A stretch of 64,000 nucleotides of DNA. Origin: Paenibacillus montanisoli. GTDB lineage: Bacteria; Bacillota; Bacilli; Paenibacillales; Paenibacillaceae. A model generated the notes under the pieces. The model was not told the origin of the DNA. It made no database searches and saw nothing but the letters and a program-made list of their open reading frames with translations. Where the stretch lies: contig NZ_QLUW01000004.1 of assembly GCF_003268025.1 (NCBI RefSeq), positions 310,001-374,000 of the forward strand, in the 5' to 3' direction. Within the stretch, counting starts at the first letter, position 1. Every line of letters starts with the position of its first letter. Shown piece by piece: positions 18,137 to 26,493 of the stretch. Made by a program: the position numbers and the translations under genes.

Positions 18137-19057
18137 CTACTTTCTGCTCGGGATGAGGGAAGAGATGTGAATGAGCGCGTTTCGCGCATATTCGTACGCC
18201 GGGTGAGCCGCCGGATCCTGCTCGCCCTCCAGCAGCGCCCAGCCGCTGTAGTTCCGCTCCAGCAGCTCCTCCACGATCGGGCCGAATTCGAGACAGCCGT
18301 CCCCCGGAACGGAGAAGACGCCTTTGCGGATGCAGGTGATGAAATTGGCATTCTCCGAACGTGCTTCATCCAGCACCGCTTGGCGGATATCTTTGAGATG
18401 TACGTATGCGATCCGGTTGTAATGCTTCCGCAAAACCTCCAGCGGATCGGCGCCGCCGTAGTAGGCGTGGCCGGTGTCGAACAGCAGGTAGACGAGCTCC
18501 GGATCGGTCAGCTCCATTAAGCGGTCGATTTCCTCCGGGCGTTCGACGACGGTTCCTCCGTGATGATGATAGGTTAATTTCAGCCCGTATTCCTTCGCAA
18601 TGGCGCCTGCGGCATTCAAGCCTTCCGCAAGACTGTGCCACTCTTCCTCCGTAAGCCGCCGCACTTCCTTCTCGTTCGGCGTACGCCGCGGATCGAAGTG
18701 AAGCGACCCGCCGATCTCGCAGGTGCTGATGACTTTGCTGCCCATCCCCTGCAGAAATGCGGCATGCTTGCGATACGCCTCAAGCTCTTGCTCCCGGTAA
18801 GCCGGATCGGAGAACAGAACGGATTTCCATTGCGACGTCAGCTGAATGCCGCGTTTATCGAGCTCCTGCTTCAGCACGGCCGGATCGGAAGGAAACTTAC
18901 GGCCCATCTCCGTGCCTGTCAAACCAAGTGCCTGAATCTCGTCGACGATTTGTTCGAACGTCGTCTCATCGCCATGTTCTTTCACGTCTTCTCCGACCCA
19001 ATTGATCGGATGAATGCCGATTCGGAACGGCAAGCTTTGCAAAATTGGCGTTGGCAT
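18137..19057 (-). CDS. iolE: inosose (2-keto-myo-inositol) dehydratase
   Basis: 306 residues with the xylose-isomerase-like barrel. FRIGIHPINWVGED at the N-terminus is characteristic of IolE. Metal-ligand strands are visible in LKLTYHHHGG, LLFDTGHAYYGG and ALLEGEQDP. It dehydrates scyllo-inosose to the diketone 3D-trihydroxycyclohexane-1,2-dione, the substrate of IolD encoded just upstream. The ATG has AGGGGGAATGA upstream. It is 17 bp downstream of iolD. Confidence 0.95.
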   Translation of the reverse strand: MPTPILQSLPFRIGIHPINWVGEDVKEHGDETTFEQIVDEIQALGLTGTEMGRKFPSDPAVLKQELDKRGIQLTSQWKSVLFSDPAYREQELEAYRKHAAFLQGMGSKVISTCEIGGSLHFDPRRTPNEKEVRRLTEEEWHSLAEGLNAAGAIAKEYGLKLTYHHHGGTVVERPEEIDRLMELTDPELVYLLFDTGHAYYGGADPLEVLRKHYNRIAYVHLKDIRQAVLDEARSENANFITCIRKGVFSVPGDGCLEFGPIVEELLERNYSGWALLEGEQDPAAHPAYEYARNALIHISSLIPSRK

Positions 19058-19074
19058 ATCGTCATTCCCCCTGC

Positions 19075-20946
19075 CTATCGAAGTGTGATGGATTGAATGC
19101 GGGCGTTCATCGCTTTGCCGGCCTTGACGACCTCATCGCTCTCGGACACCTCAGGTACGCCGACATTCCACCAGGACTCGTAACCCGGCGTGTTCGTGCC
19201 CGGTACGACCGGAATCTCGATCAGCGTCGACACGGTCTCCCGCTTCGCTGCAACCAGAGCCTCACGCAGCTGCTCCGGATTTTCCGCTTTGTACGCCTTC
19301 AGGCCGAGGCTGCGGGCATGTGCCGCAAAATCAATCGGCATATAAGAGCCGGTCAATCTGCCCGTTTCCGGGGACCGGAAGCGGAATTCATTGCCGAAGC
19401 CGCCGCTGCCTTGGCTTCTCTGCAAGTTATGGATACATTGGAAACCATGGTTGTCGAGCAGCAGCACCGTCACTTTGCGGCCCTCCTGCAGGCTGGTCAC
19501 GAGCTCGGAATGAAGCATCAGGTAGCTGCCGTCGCCGACGACGGCATACACTTCACGATCCGGCTCCGCAAGCGCGACGCCGAAGGCGCCGGCGATTTCG
19601 TAGCCCATGCAGGAAAAGCCGTATTCCATGTGGTAGGTTCGCGGAGCGGACGGTCTCCATACCCGATGCAGATCGCCCGGCAGGCTGCCCGCTGCGCAGA
19701 CAACGACCGCGCTGTCATCAATCGTCTCTTGAATGACGCCGAGCGCGCGCGTTTGGGAGGTGCCCGCTTCATGCTCCGCGGCGAATAAGCGGTCTACCTC
19801 CTTGTCCCACTCCTGCTTCAGCGCCCCGACGGCATCCAGGTCATAACCGCTGCGGTAGCCTGCTTCAGCAAGAGCGGCCTGCAGCGCTTGCAGCCCTTCC
19901 CTGGCATCGGCGGTAACGGCCACGCCGTTCAGCTTCGAGGAGTCGAAGCCGCTGACGTTGATATTCACGAATTGAACGTCCGGATTGCCGAAGGCAGATT
20001 TGGAAGCCGTCGTAAAGTCGGAATATCTGGTGCCGACCCCGATAATCAGATCCGCATCCTTAGCCAGCAGATTAGCGGCCAGCGTGCCGGTAACGCCAAC
20101 GCCGCCTACATTAAGCGGATGATTCCATGGCAAGGAACTCTTGCCTGCTTGCGTTTCCGCCACGGGAATGCCGAACGCTTCGGCGAATGCCGCAAGATGC
20201 GCCGTAGCGGAAGCATACAGAACGCCGCCGCCGGCAATAAGGAGCGGCTTCTTCTTCGTCTGCATCAGCTGCGCGGCGCGGCGTACCGCATCGGCCGCCG
20301 GCGGACGCCGGTCGATATAATGAATGCGGGGCTCGAAGAAGGAGACGGGGTAATCGTACGCTTCAGCCTGTACATCCTGCGGCAGCGCCAGCGTAACGGC
20401 ACCGGTTTCCGCTGGATCCGTCAGCACGCGGATGGCCTGCTCTGCGGCCGTCATCAGCTGTTCCGGCCGTACGATGCGGTCCCAATATTTGCTGACCGGC
20501 TTGAACGGATCCGTCGCCGAAACGGTGTAATCGCTAGCTACTTCAAGCTGCTGCAGCACCGGGTCGGGCTGTCTGCTGGCGAAATTATCGCCGGGAAGCA
20601 GCAGAACCGGAATGCGGTTCGCGGTTGCGGTAGCCGCCGCGGTTACCATATTCAGCGCCCCGGGCCCGATCGAGGAGGTGCAGGCATAGATCTGCTTGCG
20701 GTCCTTTTGCTTGGCGAAAGCCGCGGCCGCATGCACCATCCCCTGCTCGTTCTTCCCTTGAATATAAACAAGCTCGCCGGCATTGTTCTCAAGCGCCTCC
20801 CCTATGCCAGTTACATTGCCATGCCCGAAAATGCCCATGACGCCTTTCACGAACTTCGTCACTTCTCCGTCAACCGAGATGTACTGGTTATCGAGAAAAC
20901 GAAGCAGCGCCTGTGCCACCGATAGCCGAATCGTACTGCCGCCCAT
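19075..20946 (-). CDS. iolD: 3D-(3,5/4)-trihydroxycyclohexane-1,2-dione acylhydrolase
   Basis: About 623 residues, a thiamine-diphosphate enzyme that opens the inositol ring to give 5-deoxy-glucuronate. The N-terminal Pyr domain includes [14 protein letters not shown], followed by the central domain and a C-terminal PP domain with [15 protein letters not shown] (Mg/ThDP motif start). The start is placed at the third Met (MGGSTIRLS), because known IolD proteins begin there and AAGGGG lies 11 bases upstream; an in-frame ATG at 20976 lacks a ribosome-binding site. It is the first gene of the operon, downstream of two operator palindromes. Confidence 0.94.
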   Translation of the reverse strand: MGGSTIRLSVAQALLRFLDNQYISVDGEVTKFVKGVMGIFGHGNVTGIGEALENNAGELVYIQGKNEQGMVHAAAAFAKQKDRKQIYACTSSIGPGALNMVTAAATATANRIPVLLLPGDNFASRQPDPVLQQLEVASDYTVSATDPFKPVSKYWDRIVRPEQLMTAAEQAIRVLTDPAETGAVTLALPQDVQAEAYDYPVSFFEPRIHYIDRRPPAADAVRRAAQLMQTKKKPLLIAGGGVLYASATAHLAAFAEAFGIPVAETQAGKSSLPWNHPLNVGGVGVTGTLAANLLAKDADLIIGVGTRYSDFTTASKSAFGNPDVQFVNINVSGFDSSKLNGVAVTADAREGLQALQAALAEAGYRSGYDLDAVGALKQEWDKEVDRLFAAEHEAGTSQTRALGVIQETIDDSAVVVCAAGSLPGDLHRVWRPSAPRTYHMEYGFSCMGYEIAGAFGVALAEPDREVYAVVGDGSYLMLHSELVTSLQEGRKVTVLLLDNHGFQCIHNLQRSQGSGGFGNEFRFRSPETGRLTGSYMPIDFAAHARSLGLKAYKAENPEQLREALVAAKRETVSTLIEIPVVPGTNTPGYESWWNVGVPEVSESDEVVKAGKAMNARIQSITLR

Positions 20947-20982
20947 CTCATTCATCGCCCCTTTTATTAAAGTCATCGATAC

Positions 20983-21000
20983 AGGTTAAGCGCTTAACTT
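20983..21000. promoter_or_regulatory. iol operator, downstream copy (AGGTTAAGCGCTTAACTT)
   Basis: An 18-bp near-perfect palindrome centred on CG within TTAAGCGCTTAA. It lies in the untranslated leader, 58 bp centre to centre from the copy at 21041-21058. It fits the LacI/GalR operator class. A more degenerate third AGCGCTTA copy is centred at about 21017. Confidence 0.75.
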
Positions 21001-21040
21001 ATGAATAAAAAGATAGCGCTTACTAATTACTTTATGAATT

Positions 21041-21058
21041 AGATTAAGCGCTTAACCT
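21041..21058. promoter_or_regulatory. iol operator, promoter-proximal copy (AGATTAAGCGCTTAACCT)
   Basis: An 18-bp palindrome with one mismatched pair and the same 12-bp core as the site at 20983-21000. It abuts the -10 hexamer and covers the predicted transcription start, so a bound repressor would block initiation. Confidence 0.78.
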
Positions 21059-21059
21059 A

Positions 21060-21088
21060 ATACTATAAAATTTCAGTTCAACTGGCAA
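21060..21088 (-). promoter_or_regulatory. promoter of the iol operon
   Basis: Minus-strand -35 TTGCCA (21083-21088, five of six consensus bases) and -10 TAGTAT (21060-21065, four of six) separated by exactly 17 bp. The operators at 21041-21058 and 20983-21000 follow in the leader of iolD. Confidence 0.65.
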
Positions 21089-21126
21089 GAGTTAGTTGGA
21101 ACTATTTTGCTTGCGACTATAAAAAT

Positions 21127-21164
21127 ACAGCCCGCTGGAGGAGAAACTCCCGCGAGCTGTTTTT
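21127..21164. terminator. bidirectional terminator-like hairpin in the iolD-DinB intergenic region
   Basis: A 14-bp stem with two mismatches (ACAGCCCGCTGGAG against CTCCCGCGAGCTGT), flanked by A residues on the left and T residues on the right. No gene ends directly here, so it may back up the DinB terminator at 21294-21340. The rest of 20999-21353 shows no coding potential. Confidence 0.55.
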
Positions 21165-21293
21165 GCTCAAATCGCTTTGCTTGGCAGTGACTGGCTGCTG
21201 CGACGCTCGAGCAAGGCTAGCTGCTCAAGCAGCATAATGCCGCTATCATGATATATGCCAATTGCCAAGGTGAATGGATATATCGGCTCATGC

Positions 21294-21340
21294 AAAAGAG
21301 GACCTTCCGCGATAGAACGACATCTACCATCGGAAAGTCC
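21294..21340 (-). terminator. terminator after the DinB-fold gene
   Basis: A 10-bp stem with one G:U pair (21300-21309 with 21331-21340) and a large loop, followed on the minus strand by TCTTTT. It lies 14 bp past the DinB gene stop and shares the arm GGACCTTCCG with the terminator at 22695-22726. Confidence 0.75.
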
Positions 21341-21353
21341 TTTCTGCTTTTCT

Positions 21354-21878
21354 CTAATTTGCCCGCTTCCGAATCAGCCTGATCTGCCCGCGATGATTGA
21401 TTTCATCCTCGCACACATGAAACCACATAAAATAATGGTTCGCCTGCCTGCCCCTCGAAAATTCCTTTTGCCGGTACAGCCACTCGTCGTCGACAGTCTT
21501 GAACAACTCAAGGGTCCGTCTGCGGACTTCCTCCAGCTTGTTCAAGTAGAACTGCAGGTCATGGCCTTTGATCTCCGCGCGTCCCGCGTCGCCAAGATCC
21601 AGTGCCGCCCCCCACTCAGCCAGCTCCTCCGCGTTTAGCTCCCGCCCCTCAAACGTCTCTACCTGATAGGCATACTCCACCCCGGCAAAATGCAGCAACA
21701 GCGCTCCGATGGAATTACTTTGCGGATCAAGCAGAAAATCCAGCTGTTCTTGCGATAGATCTTTAACCGCCTCAATCGTTGTATAGCGCGCGTAATTCAT
21801 CATGGATAGCAGGCGTCCAATTTGCGGCGTGTAGCCAGGTATGTCGGTGATGAGAAAGATATTGTCCATGTTTTGCAT
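21354..21878 (-). CDS. DinB superfamily protein
   Basis: 174 residues, a small four-helix-bundle protein of the DinB/YfiT kind. Metal-ligand candidates are the His in LLLHFAGVEYAYQ and the His residues of MWFHVCEDEINHRGQIRLIRK, the family's typical C-terminal helix. Members bind a divalent metal, and many act as thiol transferases or are induced by stress. ATG start with AGGAGG; it lies 29 bp after the unknown gene at 21908-22498, possibly co-transcribed. Confidence 0.85.
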   Translation of the reverse strand: MQNMDNIFLITDIPGYTPQIGRLLSMMNYARYTTIEAVKDLSQEQLDFLLDPQSNSIGALLLHFAGVEYAYQVETFEGRELNAEELAEWGAALDLGDAGRAEIKGHDLQFYLNKLEEVRRRTLELFKTVDDEWLYRQKEFSRGRQANHYFMWFHVCEDEINHRGQIRLIRKRAN

Positions 21879-21907
21879 GCGAGGCGCCTCCTAGATAGTA
21901 GAGTTAG

Positions 21908-22498
21908 TTACGCGGGTTGAAAGATTGGTGTCAGTTCCTTCAATGAGTTCCACTGTTCTCTATGCAACAATGCCACCAATAAATTATTACCGGTATCAAA
22001 ATAGTAGAATCTGCGGTTGCTGCCGTGTTGCTCGAGCAGCATGGAGAAAATCTTAAACAAATTAATATCTAACCAATCGTACTCAAAATTCAAATCATAT
22101 TTGCAGGCTCGCCCATCGATACGGAACGAAACCGATGCACGCTCAGCCTCAAAGTCAATATCATCCGATATGTCCGTAAGCTCCAGCTCATCTTTGATGA
22201 GTTCTCCGATTCGGTTCAGCTTCAATGAATAATCGCCTTGATCTTCGATACACTCTCTGTCGAAGCACCACAATTGATCGCAAATGACTCCCTCACGATC
22301 GCTGTCCTTCGGCTCCGATCCCATGTCCATCAATAACAACAAGTATGGCTTAGCTTGATAATCTTTTACAGGGAAGTGAAGAATATCTGCTAATTTATAA
22401 TTACCATTGAGTCTAATACCGATCTCCTCAAGCTTGCTATATTGTTCGTTCACGGTCGGACCTAGAATGGTACGTTCAAGCCATTTTAGCAACTGCAC
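21908..22498 (-). CDS. hypothetical cytosolic protein
   Basis: 196 residues that I do not recognise. It is acidic and soluble, without signal peptide or membrane segment, and rich in aromatic residues, with a predicted alternation of strands and helices: FPVKDYQAKPYLLLLMD early, FEYDWLDINLFKIF and RRFYYFDTGNNLLVALL late. The late pattern is reminiscent of small immunity or SMI1-like proteins but is not diagnostic. The start is GTG at 22498, with AGGAGTGA close by; a TTG two codons later has better spacing. GC content is visibly lower than in the neighbouring sugar genes. Confidence 0.7.
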   Translation of the reverse strand: MQLLKWLERTILGPTVNEQYSKLEEIGIRLNGNYKLADILHFPVKDYQAKPYLLLLMDMGSEPKDSDREGVICDQLWCFDRECIEDQGDYSLKLNRIGELIKDELELTDISDDIDFEAERASVSFRIDGRACKYDLNFEYDWLDINLFKIFSMLLEQHGSNRRFYYFDTGNNLLVALLHREQWNSLKELTPIFQPA

Positions 22499-22694
22499 TC
22501 ACTCCTGCAACTAGCAATATCAATAGTATCTATAAAGTACCCTGCCTACTTACAGTAGCATAAGTTCGAAAGCTATGTTGGTAAAAAACAAAAAAACCGT
22601 TCCCAGTAGAAGGCTCTAGGTTTCTAACGAATCCCTCAGCGCTTATTTCCCTAAAAACGCCGCACGCCAGCCCGCGAGCAAACCCGCAGCAACC

Positions 22695-22726
22695 GAAAGA
22701 AGGACCTTCCGCACACCGGAAGGCCC
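22695..22726 (-). terminator. terminator of the YesMN-linked importer operon
   Basis: A 10-bp stem with one wobble pair (22702-22711 with 22717-22726) and a 5-nt loop, followed on the minus strand by TTCTTT. It lies 16 bp beyond the permease stop at 22743. The remaining 22499-22694 shows nothing else clear. Confidence 0.85.
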
Positions 22727-22742
22727 TTCCCCAATCCCAATC

Positions 22743-23627
22743 CTACTCCTTTACGCTCCCCAGCACGATCCCCTTCATAAAGAACCGCTGCAGGAACGGA
22801 TACACCAACAAAATCGGCAAAGCGCCGAGGAAAATCTGCGCCGCTTTGGCCGTGCGGTCATTGACCTCGGTCAGCGACTTCATGTCCGCCGAGGACATCA
22901 GCGTCAAGTCGCGGTTGATGACGACCGTCTGCAGATAGCTCTGAAGCGGATAATGGTCCGGCGAGTTCATGAAAATCAACCCGTCGAACCAGGAGTTCCA
23001 GTGGTTGACGGTAGCGAATAGCGTAATCGTCGCCAGTGCCGGCAGCGATAACGGAATGAACACCTTCCACAACGTCGTCCAGTGCCCTGCGCCATCGATG
23101 AATGCAGCTTCCTCAAGCTCCTTCGGCAGGCCGCGGAAGAAGTTCAGCAGCAGAATGACGTTAAAGACCGGCACCGCGCCGGGCAATACCATCGCCCAAA
23201 CCGAATCCATGATGCCGGTATACTTGATCGTCATGTACAACGGGATCAAGCCGCCGCTGAACAGGATCGTCACGACGAACACCCAAGCGTACACGGTCCG
23301 AAACGCGAACTTCTTCGCTTCCTTCGCCAGCGGATATGCGATCAGCACGGTGAGCAGCATATTGAACGGCACCCCGATGCCGACCCTCTTCAGCGTCACG
23401 AGTATGGACTTGAAGAACGCCGGCTTTTTCATGACATAGTCATACGAGCTCATCGTGAATTCAACCGGCCACAGCTTCACGTAACCGGCCTGGGCTGCGG
23501 CGCTTGAGCTGAACGATATCGCGAGCACGTGAATGATCGGCAGTATGCAAAGAACGCCAAGGCAGGCTAGAAAGACATAGTTAAAGGATAAGAACACTCG
23601 TCGGCTTAACGTGTAATGCTCCAGCAT
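22743..23627 (-). CDS. carbohydrate ABC transporter permease (LplC type)
   Basis: 294 residues with six predicted membrane helices. The EAA loop reads KELEEAAFIDGAGHWTTLWK, and the protein ends GIVLGSVKE like other LplC homologues. It is the last gene of the importer operon controlled by the two-component system at 26494-29878. ATG start with GGAGTGA. It partners the permease at 23646-24539, 18 bp upstream. Confidence 0.93.
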   Translation of the reverse strand: MLEHYTLSRRVFLSFNYVFLACLGVLCILPIIHVLAISFSSSAAAQAGYVKLWPVEFTMSSYDYVMKKPAFFKSILVTLKRVGIGVPFNMLLTVLIAYPLAKEAKKFAFRTVYAWVFVVTILFSGGLIPLYMTIKYTGIMDSVWAMVLPGAVPVFNVILLLNFFRGLPKELEEAAFIDGAGHWTTLWKVFIPLSLPALATITLFATVNHWNSWFDGLIFMNSPDHYPLQSYLQTVVINRDLTLMSSADMKSLTEVNDRTAKAAQIFLGALPILLVYPFLQRFFMKGIVLGSVKE

Positions 23628-23645
23628 CCCCGCTCACTCCTCCCA

Positions 23646-24539
23646 TCAGAAAATACGATATTTGGCGAAACGGTACGCCAGATAATACGACGTCGAAATA
23701 AAGATGAGCGAGACGACCGACTTGAAGATCCCTACCGCCGTCGCAACCCCGTACTGCGCGTCGATCAGGCCGATGCGGTACACGAAGGTGTCGATAATAT
23801 CCCCGGTCTCGTACACCTGCGGGCTATATAAATTAAACACCTGGTCAAACCCGGCGTTCAGCACATTTCCTAAGCTTAAAGTCATTAACAAGACGATGAT
23901 CGATGCCATCCCCGGCAAGGTCACGTGCAGCGTCTGCTTCCATCTGCCCGCGCCGTCCACGATCGCCGCTTCGTAAAGCGTCGGGTTAATGCTCGTTAAG
24001 GCCGCTAAATAAACGATGGTATTAAACCCGAACTCCTTCCACGTATCCGTGGCAACCAGCACATAGCGGAACCAGCTGTTGTCCCCGAGAAAATAAATCG
24101 GCTCCACGCCGAACCAGCCCAGCACTTGATTGACGATCCCGCTTGTCGGCGACAAAATGTCGATCAGAATGCCCCCGAGAATAATCCACGACAGGAAGTG
24201 CGGCAAATAAATAATCGTCTGAATCCCGCGTTTGAACAATTCCTTGCGCACCTCGTTCAGCAGCAAGGCGGTAATGATCGGCGCGATTAGGCCCACGATG
24301 ATCTTCATGATCGCAATATAGATCGTGTTAAGGATGATCCGGCCCGATTCCGGCATTTCCAACACATAGCGGAAGTTGTCCAATCCGGCCCATTTAGAGC
24401 CGAAGATGCCCTTCGCGGGCGTGAACTTCTCAAAAGCGATAATGAAGCCGAACATCGGCCCGTAGCTGTAAACAAGAATGAGGATGAGTCCCGGTAATAT
24501 CATCAGGTGCAGCGGAAGCTGCCCGGCCCATTTTTTCAA
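23646..24539 (-). CDS. carbohydrate ABC transporter permease (LplB type)
   Basis: About 297 residues with six membrane helices starting at about residue 10 (MILPGLILILVYSYGPM) and the EAA loop PTLYEAAIVDGAGRW. The start is taken as TTG at 24537-24539 (Leu-Lys-Lys-Trp), because GGGAGGG lies seven bases upstream and family proteins start there; the ATG 25 codons upstream runs through the intercistronic hairpin at 24583-24606 and is unlikely. It forms the channel with the downstream permease. Confidence 0.9.
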   Translation of the reverse strand: MKKWAGQLPLHLMILPGLILILVYSYGPMFGFIIAFEKFTPAKGIFGSKWAGLDNFRYVLEMPESGRIILNTIYIAIMKIIVGLIAPIITALLLNEVRKELFKRGIQTIIYLPHFLSWIILGGILIDILSPTSGIVNQVLGWFGVEPIYFLGDNSWFRYVLVATDTWKEFGFNTIVYLAALTSINPTLYEAAIVDGAGRWKQTLHVTLPGMASIIVLLMTLSLGNVLNAGFDQVFNLYSPQVYETGDIIDTFVYRIGLIDAQYGVATAVGIFKSVVSLIFISTSYYLAYRFAKYRIF

Positions 24540-24582
24540 AGCGTTCCCTCCCTGCCCCGAAGCGCATTCGAGTTCAATAAAA

Positions 24583-24606
24583 CGGGGGAAGACGCCGCTT
24601 CCCCCG
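24583..24606 (-). promoter_or_regulatory. intercistronic hairpin after the binding-protein gene
   Basis: A perfect 9-bp stem (CGGGGGAAG / CTTCCCCCG) with a 6-nt loop, followed on the minus strand by TTTTATT, so it may be a weak terminator or attenuator. It would lower permease expression relative to the lipoprotein. Equivalent hairpins follow the other two binding-protein genes in this window. Confidence 0.7.
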
Positions 24607-24630
24607 CCATGCAATCACAATCCGGTCCGC

Positions 24631-26379
24631 TTACTGGTTCTTCGCCCACTCGTTCACTTCTTGCGTAATCTCATCGCCGCCAAGCTTCTTCCACTCTTCG
24701 ACGAATTTATCGAACGTATCGAGCGAGTCGCCCATGATGATCTTCGTGAACGTCTCGAGCTCTCTCTTCTGCAGGTTTGATTCCTTCTCGACCATCGCAG
24801 GCGTTGGAGCGCCGTAGAAGCCTGTCAGCTGCAGCATATTGCCGCTCACATACTGGTTAATGACCTTAAACGAGCCTTCCTTGCCGAATACGCGCTCATA
24901 GGCCCAGTTCAGCGGCTCTTTGCTGGAGCCGTCCATCCAGGAGAGGAGTTTGTCATGGTTATCCTTCTCTTCCGGATTCAGGCTGGACGTGTCTTTGCTG
25001 TCGAGAGCAGCGGAGACGTGAAGGTGGATATCCAGGTTTTTGCGCGCTGGCCATGCTTGGAACGGCATCATCTTGAACTTCTCGAAGCCGTCGCCGGTGA
25101 AGTACGCCGCATAGTTCTCAGGCGTCGTCGTTTCGCCCCAGCCGGTTTCTACGAACAGGTTGATCATCTTCAGCAGCGCTTCCGGATGAGCAGCGCCCTT
25201 CTTCACGGCAAAATATTGTCCGGTCGAGAAGCCGACCTGCGGCGTTACAGGCTTATCGTCAACGGAAACGAGCGGATACGACTGCCACTCTGCGTTACCG
25301 TCGTTCTTCTTGTTGTCGACCAGCGGCCACAACGGGTTCCACATTTGGCCGAACTGCATGCCGATTTTGCCCGAAGCCGTCAATTCCGCTTCTTTACCGC
25401 CGTCTTTAACGCCGAACTCTTTGTCGATTTGGCCTTTTTTGTACAGCTCTTGCAGTACGCCCAGGGCCGTCTTCATCTCGGGCTGAATGGAGCCGTACAC
25501 CAGGTTGCCGCTGGCGTCCTTGATCCAGGATTTCGGATACGCGTGGTAGCTGTTCATAATACCCGTAATATCCGCGAAACCGCCGTACAAGTCTTTATTC
25601 ATCGCGATGCCGTAGGTGTCCGCTTTGCCGTTGCCGTCCGGATCTTGCGTCGTGAACGCATCGGAGATCGCCAGCACGTCGGCCATCGTTTGCGGCGGCT
25701 GCAAACCGAGCTTGTCGAGCCAATCTTTGCGAATCCAGATCATAGCCGCTCCGTCCATGGAAGAGCCGGTATTCGGAATCGCCATCAGCTTGCCGTCGAA
25801 TGTGGCGGACGCAAGCGCGGCCGGACCGTCTTGATTAAGAATCTCCTTCAGGAAAGGAGAAGCGTATTTCTCGTAAATCGCCGTCAGATCCTCCAGCTCA
25901 TCGGCTTCCTGCAGCTGCTTCAGCTGCTTGGCGTTGACCGGAATGAGTTCCGGCAGATCGCCGGAAGCGATGGAGACGTTCATTTTCTGCTCGCCTTGGC
26001 CGCCCGGCTGGTCGCCGCTGACGACCCAGTCGTATTTGACATTAATGCCAAGCTTCTCTGAGAGCAGCTTTGTCCACATGTTGTCTTCAATCGTTTGGCC
26101 TTCCATGAATTTGAAGGTGTCGTTAATGATGCGTACGCTTGTCACGTCGATCGCCGGATCGTACTTGCCGAAGTAAGGATCAGCCTCCGTCGCAGGTGCC
26201 GGCTCCTCGTTCGTCGCCGCATTGCCTTCATTCGTGGCGGTGTTCGTCGTTGTGTTGGTCTTGTCATTCCCCGTGGAATCGGAAGTGTTCTTGTTGTTTC
26301 CGCCATTTCCGCAAGCGGTTACAAATACGAAAATAAAAGTCATGAGCAGAACCGCAGTCCATTTGAATGGCTTTCGCAT
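24631..26379 (-). CDS. extracellular solute-binding lipoprotein
   Basis: 582 residues. Lipobox VTAC with the lipidated Cys at residue 23, followed by a roughly 45-residue Asn/Thr-rich linker, then the family-1 solute-binding fold. It includes an EF-hand-like acidic loop (FTTQDPDGNGKADTYG) that probably binds calcium. ATG start with AGGGAGG. The gene follows the YesM/YesN-type pair by 114 bp and has its own upstream site at 26432-26446, so it is likely the main target of the response regulator. The imported saccharide is unknown. Confidence 0.93.
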   Translation of the reverse strand: MRKPFKWTAVLLMTFIFVFVTACGNGGNNKNTSDSTGNDKTNTTTNTATNEGNAATNEEPAPATEADPYFGKYDPAIDVTSVRIINDTFKFMEGQTIEDNMWTKLLSEKLGINVKYDWVVSGDQPGGQGEQKMNVSIASGDLPELIPVNAKQLKQLQEADELEDLTAIYEKYASPFLKEILNQDGPAALASATFDGKLMAIPNTGSSMDGAAMIWIRKDWLDKLGLQPPQTMADVLAISDAFTTQDPDGNGKADTYGIAMNKDLYGGFADITGIMNSYHAYPKSWIKDASGNLVYGSIQPEMKTALGVLQELYKKGQIDKEFGVKDGGKEAELTASGKIGMQFGQMWNPLWPLVDNKKNDGNAEWQSYPLVSVDDKPVTPQVGFSTGQYFAVKKGAAHPEALLKMINLFVETGWGETTTPENYAAYFTGDGFEKFKMMPFQAWPARKNLDIHLHVSAALDSKDTSSLNPEEKDNHDKLLSWMDGSSKEPLNWAYERVFGKEGSFKVINQYVSGNMLQLTGFYGAPTPAMVEKESNLQKRELETFTKIIMGDSLDTFDKFVEEWKKLGGDEITQEVNEWAKNQ

Positions 26380-26431
26380 TCCTGTAGCCTCCCTTTTATT
26401 TTTACAAGCATCCTTCCTTTTCAGTATAGAA

Positions 26432-26446
26432 TGGTACCGCTTTCAC
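26432..26446 (-). promoter_or_regulatory. cre-like site upstream of the binding-protein gene
   Basis: GTGAAAGCGGTACCA matches the cre consensus at all but the first position. A minus-strand -10 candidate TATACT lies at 26423-26428, but there is no acceptable -35 at 17 bp, as expected for an activator-dependent promoter. The site would overlap the spacer/-35 region. Confidence 0.5.
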
Positions 26447-26493
26447 TCACTATGTGACAATTTATAGATTCGTAATCTCTTGTTTAGATCGTG

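Noticed and set aside
24955-26061. 368-codon plus-strand frame opposite the second lipoprotein gene
   Set aside because: Antisense shadow of a supported minus-strand gene; no start signal and no family character.
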